64,000 nt of DNA. Source: Bimastos eiseni (taxonomy: Eukaryota > Annelida > Clitellata > Crassiclitellata > Lumbricidae). Within the stretch, counting starts at the first letter, position 1. Every line of letters starts with the position of its first letter. The stretch lies in contig OY365806.1 of assembly GCA_959347315.1 (NCBI GenBank), positions 36,450,264 through 36,514,263 of the forward strand, read 5' to 3'. Of the stretch, positions 26,601 to 35,100 are shown one piece after another. The notes below the pieces were generated by a model. The model was not told the origin of the DNA. It worked only from the letters and a program-made list of their open reading frames with translations, and did no database searches. The translations under genes were made by a program, and so were the position numbers.

Positions 26601-26987
26601 AATTAACTGTCATTAAAGCAATTAGTACATTGATTAATGCTTCATGAACTCTGTCTGTTGTTATTTAAACCCATAAGGCTTAAAGGATTCATAAACACTC
26701 TGTTTGTTAATTTTACCAATCAGCATTTTACCATTCACCTTGCTAATAGTCTGCTTGCTAAAATGCTGACCAATCAGCAAGTTCCGATCAGCATCTTACC
26801 CGTGCCCGAATCTTCCGCTGCAAAAGCACCACGCATTTTACCACTGCATTTCGTATAACGGATTAATAAATTATATCCTAGAGCAACACATTACGTACAT
26901 ACCTGACATTGGTAAAGAATTCTGGGGTACTTTAAATTTAATCAATCGCAATCCAACTGTTCCTAGCAAATCAACAAACATCGTCAT
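14029..26987 (-). CDS. NAXD: ATP-dependent (S)-NAD(P)H-hydrate dehydratase
   Basis: Ten coding exons on the minus strand: 26903-26987, 22811-22946, 21243-21288, 20907-20995, 20529-20637, 19348-19398, 18344-18448, 15631-15757, 15035-15155 and 14029-14188 (stop 14029-14031). They sum to 1029 nt, 342 residues, close to vertebrate NAXD. The YjeF C-terminal (ribokinase-like) fold spans roughly residues 40-335. Visible motifs are [14 protein letters not shown] (about 69-82), GPGLGRD (141-147), DADGLW (171-176), LTPNAIEF (193-200), the catalytic [10 protein letters not shown] (262-271, Asp 267) and GRSTTSTD (322-329). The family repairs damaged NADHX and NADPHX by dehydration using ATP, in cytosol and organelles. 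The basic, hydrophobic N-terminus ([19 protein letters not shown]) could be a weak targeting peptide. The first in-frame ATG is 26987; a second is at 26981. Exon 5 appears to use a GC donor. Intron 7 carries a mariner with the assembly gap; intron 1 carries hAT and foldback elements. The gene is divergent from PDZD8. Confidence 0.95.
15850..15941. repeat. (TA)n minisatellite with GGCTGATTTGGTTTTAGC units, left of mariner
   Basis: TA runs alternate with copies of GGCTGATTTGGTTTTAGC, at 15879 and as a variant at 15917. The same motif continues at 17746 and 17777 after the mariner, so the transposon split a pre-existing repeat array. Confidence 0.8.
16220..17415 (+). pseudogene. Mariner transposase, frameshifted and interrupted by gap
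   Basis: It starts at ATG 16220 ([20 protein letters not shown], helix-turn-helix region) and shifts frame around 16400-16440, where [18 protein letters not shown] continues in another frame. After the gap come the first catalytic Asp ([20 protein letters not shown]), [31 protein letters not shown] and the second Asp (FQQDS). A second shift near 17110 puts the third Asp ([15 protein letters not shown]) in another frame. The end GGHFEHQL stops at 17413. The second-to-third Asp spacing is about 39-40 residues after allowing for the shift. It cannot encode an intact enzyme as assembled. Confidence 0.88.
16492..16691. other. Assembly gap (200 N)
   Basis: A run of exactly 200 N inside the mariner transposase; the round size suggests a placeholder, so true length is unknown. 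Confidence 0.99.
17651..17824. repeat. (TA)n minisatellite, right of mariner
   Basis: Several TA runs separated by GGCTGATTTGGTTTTAGC (17746), GGCTGGTTGGTTTTAGC (17777) and a TGTTGTGATAATGAGTTACAATGGCAT-type spacer. It continues the array left of the mariner. Confidence 0.8.
18841..18919. repeat. 79-bp hairpin in NAXD intron 6
   Basis: Arms 18841-18875 and 18885-18919 are reverse complements over 35 bases with about two mismatches; the loop is nine bases (TGAAAAAAT). It could be a palindromic MITE or a small-RNA precursor. Confidence 0.8.
22160..22325. repeat. 41-43 bp minisatellite, four units, NAXD intron 2
   Basis: TTGATCAATGTGATTC recurs at about 22171, 22214, 22255 and 22296; units 3 and 4 are almost identical. 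Confidence 0.85.
23211..23475. repeat. Degenerate GAATCTGTTGCTGGC repeat, NAXD intron 1
   Basis: Five diverged units of 39-48 bp with core GAATCTGTTGCTGGCAAT. The first 45 bases (CATCTACTGTGTTATG, GATTTTTGCTGCCAGTTA) recur at about 29648 in PDZD8 intron 1. Confidence 0.6.
23544..24473. mobile_element. Non-autonomous hAT element (CAGGGCTGTTA ends), NAXD intron 1
   Basis: The ends CAGGGCTGTTA / TAACAGCCCTG are perfect over 11 bases, followed inside by TATCGCGATAC-type repeats. The 8-bp flanks are CTATCTAT / CTATCTAA, inside a CTAT microsatellite. At 930 bp it is long for a MITE, but no transposase motif was seen. Confidence 0.85.
24474..24551. repeat. CTAT / CTACC simple repeats
   Basis: CTAATCT units grade into five CTACC repeats and back to CTAT. 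They are not the TTAGGG telomere repeat. Confidence 0.85.
24552..24960. repeat. Dispersed non-coding repeat, second copy
   Basis: It begins TTTATATAGCCCACTTCAAG and TTCAGAGGTGCTTCC like the copy at 3286, and ends with AGAGTTCCATTCAGCTGGACCAG. The family also seems present at 40555-40690, 49335-49720 and 55040-55480. Confidence 0.4.
25131..26842. mobile_element. Foldback-type element with AAAATGCTGATTGGT arms, NAXD intron 1
   Basis: The left arm (25131-25235) is made of repeated AATGCTGATTGGT/AATTGCTGATT motifs; the right arm (about 26709-26842) carries the same motifs inverted (ACCAATCAGCATTTTACC). Between them lie degenerate tandem repeats (GAAACTATTGAACAACTTTT twice at about 25255 and 25295; GAAGACAACAAAGCTCTAATTAACTG-like units at 26400-26630) and the smaller element at 25486-25978. 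Ends and target duplication not resolved. Confidence 0.6.
25486..25978. mobile_element. Foldback-type element with GGTCAATTGCCCC arms
   Basis: The left arm reads GGACAATTG, TTAGGACAATTGTCCC, then GGTCAATTGCCCC twice. The right arm is the inverse (GGGGCAATTGACC..., CAATTGTCCTAGAACCC...CAATTGTC). The spacer of about 370 bp has no coding part and includes an ACAT-type run. It is nested in the element at 25131-26842. Confidence 0.8.
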
Positions 26988-26991
26988 CCAT
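26971..26991 (-). promoter_or_regulatory. Short upstream ORF overlapping the NAXD start
   Basis: An out-of-frame ATG at 26991 in good context (AACATGG) opens a six-codon ORF (MDDDVC) that ends at a TGA beyond the main starts, so it overlaps both candidate NAXD start codons (26987 and 26981). If the transcript begins upstream, this could lower initiation at NAXD. The transcription start is not visible, so its inclusion in mRNA is inferred. Confidence 0.4.
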
Positions 26992-26999
26992 GTTTAACT

Positions 27000-27289
27000 T
27001 CTTGTCTTGTAAAACAAGGACCAATATGCACAGTACTGGAAACTCCATATGTGATGTCTTGTCGCCACTTTTTGAGCTATAATAGGCAGCCCGAATTTTC
27101 ACATCATATTGACATAATAAGCTGATTCATTAGCTTTTAGTTATGAAGAATTATTGACAAATAACTAAATCGGCAAAATGCAAAATGTCATTGGAGGTCT
27201 TAGCATCATATTTTCAAATAGAAGCAAAATTTAGTTTTGGGCGACATCTATGCTTACGAGTCTAGATGGGCAACTGGCATATATAGTTG
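27000..27289. other. NAXD 5' flank, probable promoter region
   Basis: AT-rich with no obvious TATA box or CpG cluster. Transcription start not determinable. Confidence 0.4.
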
Positions 27290-27378
27290 CCGATTCAGAT
27301 TCGTTATTTTTGCAAAGTTGTCTCAATTTGTTTGACAAAAATTGAGACAACTTTTGAAAAATAACGAACCTGAATTGG
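27290..27378. repeat. 89-bp hairpin upstream of NAXD
   Basis: Arms 27290-27329 and 27339-27378 pair over 40 bases with about four mismatches around the loop GTTTGACAA. Central arm sequence AAGTTGTCTCAATTT is perfectly paired with AAATTGAGACAACTT. Confidence 0.8.
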
Positions 27379-27540
27379 CCTACTTATCCATTTCTCTTAA
27401 AAAGATGATGCTACTCGATAATGGGTAGTTCAACTAACGTCACTTACGTACTACAGAATAGATAAGGCTTTATCTATTCTGTGCTTTGACTGTGTAAATC
27501 GTAATTAGACCTTTGCTATAAGTATATAACTATCATTCAT

Positions 27541-27928
27541 AGGGTGCGGTGGCGTTGCGTGATGTTCAGTGCCTTAACTGCAATAGAATGATCACAGGTT
27601 CGAACCCACGTCGAGTCACTGCGTAATGTGCGTATAGCGACCTTGGACAAGTTGCTTACCCATAAGCCCTAATTGTCTATATCGCCTCTGTTTACAACGA
27701 CAGAGCCAGTCCTTGGCTTGAAAATAAGAGGAGGGTCGGTCGGATGGATGAAGATACGTCGGCCGTAAAGAAAAGAGACTACAGAAATCCTTTACACATC
27801 ATATATCACACCGGTTCGGACGTCACAAGGACCAAGCCCAGACTGAAGAGCACGGAGAAAATCGGTCAAATGGGCAACATGGACATCTGCGGGTCTTCGA
27901 TTCTTGGACTAAATTAACTTAATTAATG
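27541..27928 (+). mobile_element. tRNA-derived SINE with exact target duplication
   Basis: The head resembles a tRNA gene with box B GGTTCGAACCC near 27598. It is followed by the SINE-type core GACCTTGGACAAGTTGCTTA and a TTAA-rich tail (AACTTAATTAATG). The flanks ACTATCATTCAT at 27529-27540 and 27929-27940 are identical 12-bp target duplications, typical of LINE-driven insertion. Confidence 0.88.
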
Positions 27929-27940
27929 ACTATCATTCAT

Positions 27941-29142
27941 GGCGAAACACACAAAAATAAGTTATTAATAATGATTCAGATACAATTAACGTGTGCAATA
28001 TCAGATCGTTTCCTTTATCAACCACATCGTTCAATTAGTTCCTCTTCCACTCTCACTTTGCTCTTCCATTTCGTCATCTCATCCCTTTAATTCGCAAATC
28101 GCTCGATACCCACTGCTGTTGCAGCTACATAGCTATTCGACCGCAACTGCTTGCACTATGACAGTGCTGGTCCCAAGACTGGATAAAGGAGGGGCGACGC
28201 AAATGATCTTTGTTATCAACTTATCGCACAGCGTCGTTAAACTACCATAGTTACTACCATCACCATAGTTGGTCGAAATAAAGAATTAGCGTCACTTACA
28301 TACTTACAGATTTATCAGTAACATGATGTGTAGGGAACCGTAATACAATATGGCCGCCCGCTGTTTGTTTTTGTAACCGAACGTAGGAAATGTCAATAAG
28401 ATGCATCTCTTCAACGATCGTTCATTTATATCTACGTGGCTCTTGTTTTCCCAACATTTGTGGACGCATTTCGCTGCCATGAACCATGTTTAAATCGGCT
28501 TCTTTTCGAGGTATAGGCGTCGCTTTCAGGTCACATTATGGGTGCAATTATGGGTGCGAAACACTGGACTAAACTGTTCTTTCTTTTTCTCCGTGAATAA
28601 AGAGAAATTTTTCGTTCTCGTAAACCGGTCTGACGACATCCTTCCGTTTACTATATGTTTACTTTAGGATAAAGTGACACGCACCAATTATTCTTGACAG
28701 TTCAATACAGCAATTGAAAGTTACAATAATCTGGTTTATTTTTCTACCAGTTCGATCATCCGTAACTGGTTTGAGACTGCGGGTTGAATTGACTGTTGCA
28801 GTGGGTTGGGATGAATGCCATGTGAATATGAGTTAATATGTTTGTGTCTGGGTATTTATATGGTGTCTTTTACACTCTACGAAATTTGTCGAATAGAGCC
28901 AATTTAGCAACAAGGTTAGCTTAACCTGTTGCTATGTTTTCTTAGGCGCTTGTTCATTTAAATTTCTGCTTTTAATGGCCGACAACTAGCCCAATTGTAT
29001 TAGAGTTGGATACAGTTACATTGTAATGACTTCGATTGCATTATAATATCCTGTTGTCATATGTATGATCTCAAAATTTTTGTGGCACTGAAATAAAACT
29101 AAGCGTATAACGTGTCCTTGCATTATAGTCCTGATTTTCTTT
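27941..29142. other. Spacer upstream of PDZD8
   Basis: Presumed promoter and leader region of PDZD8. It contains GCCGCCCGCTG-type GC islands at 28350 and several CG dinucleotides (28430-28640) in otherwise AT-rich DNA. No gene recognised. Confidence 0.4.
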
Positions 29143-29178
29143 GTAGACACGTAATTTTCAACACTGCTTGCTGGCAGC
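29143..29178 (+). promoter_or_regulatory. Probable 5'UTR splice acceptor and leader of PDZD8
   Basis: The pyrimidine-rich CTGATTTTCTTTGTAG ends at 29146, 32 bases before the PDZD8 ATG at 29179, and the first upstream in-frame codon that stops is TAA at 29152. This looks like the acceptor of an intron in the leader, placing the promoter farther upstream, perhaps near 28.3-28.6 kb. Inferred from splice signals only. Confidence 0.4.
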
Positions 29179-32100
29179 ATGCTGTACATCATTGTCTGCA
29201 GTTTTGTGGCTGGCATCATACTGACCCTGTTTGGCCAGTTTCTGTTTCTCAGGCGATGGTTTCGTTCGCTGCCGACTCTTACTTCATTTTGGAAACCACA
29301 GACAGAATCTTACTTACTACCAAAGGTTTGCTGCTGCTTTAATTCTTAAAGAGTTTAAAGTAATCAAATAAAGGCAATGAACTTGACAAATGACTGAGGA
29401 CAATGGGTGTCATCAGGAACTGACGATGATGACGAAGAATGCGTTTTATTGATCTACTGATCTTATATTTTACTAGTCAATTGATTAATGGATGGATTAA
29501 TTAACTGACTTCTTCAATTGCTTGTTTATTGATGGATTGATTAATTCATTGATTGATTGATTGAACATTTGACTGATTAATTGGATTGATTGATGCTTTT
29601 GTGGACCCATCCATTTGTCCATTTATTCTTCTGCTCATTCATTCATTGTCCATCTACTGTGTTATGTAGGAATGATTTTTGCTGCCAGTTAATTATTTAT
29701 GGATCAATTTACTAAAAACTGTTAATCTGTTGGTTAGATTCAGACTCTTGCTGTTTTATTACATTTAGGAATTGACAGATGCTTTGAAAGATGATGCTCT
29801 AAAAAAGCAGAAAGAGTCATGTCTCAATTTAAATCTTGTTCTTCAATTTCTTTTTCAAGAACTCAAGGACACAAAGCGAATTCGCAGGTTAGCAGTGCAT
29901 TGAATGTGGTTTGTCCTAAAGTTGCTATATATTGAGCTTATTGCTTAGTTTCTGGTAACATGGGTGAATCATCATCGATCGTCGTCAGAATTCATGGGCT
30001 GAAAGCCCGTAGGTGTCCACTGCACATTTGCCCATTGTTCTCCATGCTCCTCTGTCTTGGGTTAGCTGCAATAAGTTATGCATATCGGTTACACACCAGT
30101 CTTCAATGTCATCTAGCCATTCTTTATAAGGTCTTCCTCTTCTTCCCATTTCCTCCATAATTTCTGTCATTACAGTACTGCTCAAATAACCCTAATGCAA
30201 AGAATTGAGTTTATGTATGAGTTTCTTAATAATCAAATACCTTTGACCTTTGCGACTTACTTACTTTCTTTTGCGACTTACTTACTTATTTATTTGGTGA
30301 TTCTTAGAGTGTTAATGGCCTATTAAATCTAATCGTGTGGGTTCAATGCCTTTGCATAAGATGTTCAGGCAGGAGTCTTTAATAAGTCCTTAATGCGTAA
30401 CTGCAAACTGCTATTGACTAATGCCTTGTCAATAGATAGCTTTGTACCAGGGATGTGGTCTCAAGACCACAGTCTTGGTCTTGAGACCGGAAAACTGCAG
30501 TCTTGGTCTCAAATGCATCGGTCTTAGTCTTGGTCTCGGACCATCGATCTTGGTCTTGGTCTCGACTGCGTCAGTCTTGGTCTCAAAGGAACGGTGTTGG
30601 GATTGGTCTCCGTCTTAGGTTAGTGTTCTTGGTCATTTGTCGTATCAGAGCAATTTCTTTGATATTTGTCGGTTATTTTAGATTATTAGAGACACGAAGG
30701 TTAAAGCCCTATGGCCTACCCACTTGTTATCGATTTATGACGTGACCATCTATATATACATGCTATTATGGGCAAAAAAAATGCATTTGCAACAGAACCA
30801 GCCGTTTCCATTTCAAAGTTTGCTTTCACAAATGTCAAAGTTTTGGAACAATCTAATAATTATGTGGTCAGCCGCATGTAGTCACTGTAAACTCTATGGC
30901 AGCCATTGCGTTCGTTGTCCACCGTACACAGAAAAGCGCATCCTCTAGTCTGTATCAAGCTATATTGATTATTATTTATATCTGTGAGGTAGAAGAAACA
31001 TTGCTGAAGGCCAATAAATTCCTTACATGGGTTTTTCCAATAGTTTTGTAGTGTCAGTAGCACAAATTTGCTGGTGTTTTAGCTGAAATTTTCAGTCAGG
31101 CATTTAAATATTAGTACCCACGTCCCTACCTTGGTTATTGGCATTTTCTCTGAAGTCAAATGTGCTTTTATTCATCAACTAATTCCACAAAAACTAAATT
31201 ATTATGTTCAACGAATATTTTAAACTTTCTTAAAACATACACATGGAACTTTTGGGTCTAAACACAGACTCGATGAGACTTGATCTGTGTCCCTATACAG
31301 CTCCCTTTATCCAGACATGACATCCTGGGTTGCTTTTCCATGTAATATTTGTCCAACATCTTTGAGGACCTATTGGCATCAAAATTCTGCATAGATATCT
31401 TCACTTCTTCAGAAAACATGGCAGGAATTAAGGTGTCATCGTTTGGCAAGATAACGCTGAACGCGCGTTCCTGACTTTTTATGAAGAGACTCGACTTGCT
31501 CGAAACAAATAATATTTATCCGGCATCTGTGAGGACCTATTGGCATCAACATTCTGCATAAATATCTTCACTTCTTCTGATAACAATGCAGGAATTAACA
31601 TTTCATTGTTTGGGAAGACTACGGTGAACCCGGGTTCACGAACTTTTTGACGAGAAATTCAACATGCTCCAAACCAAATAATATTTATCCAGCATCTGTG
31701 AGCACCTATTGGCATCAAAATTCTGCATAGATATCTTCGATTCTTCAGATTACATGGCAGAAATTGAGGTTTCATTGTTTTTGAAGATAACGCTGAACCC
31801 GGGCCGGGTTCACCGACTTTCTATAGATAAATTGGACAGGCTCCAAACCAAATAATATTTATCCAGCATCTGTCAGAACCTATTGGCATCATAAGTCTGC
31901 ATAGATATCTTCACTTCTTCAGATGACATGGCAGAATTTAAGGTTTCATTGTTTGTGAAGATAACGCTGAACCCGGGTTCACTGACTTTTTATGGAGAAA
32001 CTCGACTTGTTCCAAGCCAAATAATATTTATCCAGCATCTGTGAGGACCTATTTGCGTCAAAATTCTGCATAGATATCTTCGCTTCTTCAGATTACATGG

Positions 32101-35100
32101 CGAAAACTGAGGTTTCATTATTTTTGAAGATAACGCTGAACCCGCTTCACTTGCTTTTTATCGATAAATTTGACATGCTTCAAACCAAATAATATTTATT
32201 CAGCATCTGTGAGGACCTATTGGCATCAAAATTCTGCATAGATATCTTCAATTCTTTGCATAGAATGGCAGTAATTAAGTTTCAGTGTTTGTGAAGATAA
32301 CGCTGAACCCGGGTTCACTCACTTTTTAACCAGAAATTCAACACGCTCCAAACCAAATAATATTTATCCAGCATCTGTGAGGACCTATTGTCATCAAAAT
32401 TCTGCATAGATATCTTCGCTTGTTCAGATGACATGGCAGAAATTGAGGTTTCATTTTTTGGGAAGATAACGCTGAACCCGGGTTCACTGACTTTTTATCG
32501 ATAAACTCGACATGCTCAAAACAAATAATATTTATCCGGCGTCCGTGAGAACCTATTGGCATCAAAATTCTGCATAGATATCTTCGCTTGTTCAGATGAC
32601 ATGGCGAAATTTGAAGTTTCATTGTTTTTGAAGATGACGGTGAACCCGGGTTCACTGACTTTTTATCGATAAACTCGACTTGCTCCAAACCAAATAATAT
32701 TTATCCAGCATCTGTGAGGACCTATTGGCATCAAAATTCTGCATAAATATCTTCGCTTCTTCAGATGACATGGCAGAAATTGATGTTTCATTTTTTGGGA
32801 AGATACCGCTGAACCCGGGTTCACTGACTTTTTATCGATAAATTTGACATGCTGAAAACAAATAATATTTATCCGGCGTCTGTGAGAACCTATTGGCATC
32901 AAAATTCTGCATAGATATCTTCACTTCTATGCATAGAATGGCAGTAATTAAGTTTCATTGTTTGGGAAGATAACGCTGAACCCGGGTTCACTTGACTTTT
33001 TATCGAGAGACTCGACATGCTCGAAACAAATAATATTTATCTGGCGTCTGTGAGAACCTATTGGCGTCATAATTCTGCATAGATATCTTCGGTTCTTCAG
33101 ATTACATGGCGAAATTTGAGGTTTCATTGTTTTTGAAGATAACGCTGAACCCGGGTTCACTGACTTTTATCGATAAATTTGACATGCTCCAAACCAAATA
33201 ATATTTACCCAGCATCTGTCAGGACCTATTGGCATCGATATTATGCATAGATATCTTTACTGCTTTGCATAAAATGGCAGTAAGTAGGTTTCAATGTTTG
33301 TGAAGATAACGCTGAACCCGGGTTCACCGACTTTTTCACGAGAAATTCAACATGCTCCAAACCAAATAATATTTATCCAGCATCTGTGAGGACCTATTGG
33401 CATCAAAATTCTGCATAGATATCTTCGCTTCTTCAGATGACATGGCAGAAATTGAGGTTTCATTGTTTTTGAAGATACCGCTGAACCCGGGTTCACTGAC
33501 TTTTTATCGATAAATTCGATATGCTCCAAACCAAATAATATTTATCCAGCATCTGTGAGGACCTATTGGCATCAAAATTCTGCATAGATATCTTCAATTC
33601 TTTGCATAGAATGGCAGTAATTAAGTTTCAATGTTTGTTAAGGTAACGCTGAACCCGGGTTCACTCACTTTTTAACGAGAAATTCAACATGCTCCAAACC
33701 AAATAATATTTATCCAGCATCTGTGAGGACCTATTTTCATCAAAATTCTGCATAGATATCTTCGCTTCTTCATATGACATGGCAGAAATTGAGGTTTCAT
33801 TTTTTGGGAAGATTACGGTGAACCCGGGTTCACTGACTTTTTATCGATAAATTGGACAGGCTCCAAACCAAATATTATGTATCCAGAATCTGTGAGAACC
33901 TATTGGCATCAAAATTCTGCATAGATATCTTCACTTCTTTGCATAAAATGGCAGTAACTAGGTTTCAATGTTTGTGAAGATAACGCTGAACCCGGGTTCA
34001 CTGACTTTTTATCGATAAATTTGACATGCTCCAAACCAAATAATATTTATCCAGCATCTGTGAGGACCTATTGGCATCAAATTTCTGCATAAATATCTTC
34101 ACTTCTTCTGATAACAATGCAGGAATTAACATTTCATTGTTTGTGAAGATTACGGTGAACCCGGGCTCACTTGACTTTTTATCGAGAGACTCGACATGCT
34201 CCAAACCAAATAATATTTATCCAGCATCTGTGAGGATCTATTGTCATCAAAATTCTGCATAGATATCTTTTCTTCTTCAGATGACATGGCAGAAATTGAG
34301 GTTTCATCGTTTGGGAAGTTAACGCTGAACCCGGGTTCACTGACTTTTTATCGATAAATTTGACATGCTCGAAACAAATAATATTTATCCGGCGTCTTTG
34401 AGAACCTATTGGCGTCAAAATTCTGCATAGATATCTTCACTTCTTCTGATGACATGGCAGAAATTAAGGTTTCATTGTTTGGGAAGATAACGCTGAACCC
34501 GGGTTCACTTGACTTTTTATCGAGAGACTCGACATGCTCCAAACCAAATAATATGTATCCGGCATCTGTGAGGACCTATTGGCATCAAAATTCTGCATAG
34601 ATATCTTCACTTCTTTAGAAAACATGGCAGGAATTAAGGTTTCATTGTTTTTGAAGATAACGCTGAACCCTGGTTCACTGACTTTTTATTGAGAAACTCG
34701 ACATGCTCCAACCATATTATATTTGTCCAGTATTTGTGAGGACCTATTGGCATCAAAATTCTGCATAGATTTCTTCACTTCTTCAGATAACAAAGCAGGA
34801 ATTGACGTTTCTATGTTTGGGAAGATAACGCTAAACCCTCGTTCACTGACTTTTTATCGAGAAACTCGTCCTGCTCCAAACCAAATAATATTTATCCAGC
34901 ATCTGTGAGGATCTATTGTCATCAAAATTCTGCATAGATATCTTTTCTTCTTCAGATGACATGGCAGAAATTAAGGTTTCATTGTTTGGGAAGTTAACGC
35001 TGATCCCGGGGTCACTGACTTTTTATCGAGAAACTCGACTTGCTCCAAACCAAATAATATTTATCCAGCATCGGAGAGGACCTGTTGGCATTCAAATTCT

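Noticed and set aside
32338..34600. Open frames with repeated IDKKSVNPGS and CHLKKRRYLCRILM peptides
   Set aside because: The satellite period of 168 is a multiple of three, so frames stay open by chance; frames appear on both strands and no start or splice context supports a protein.
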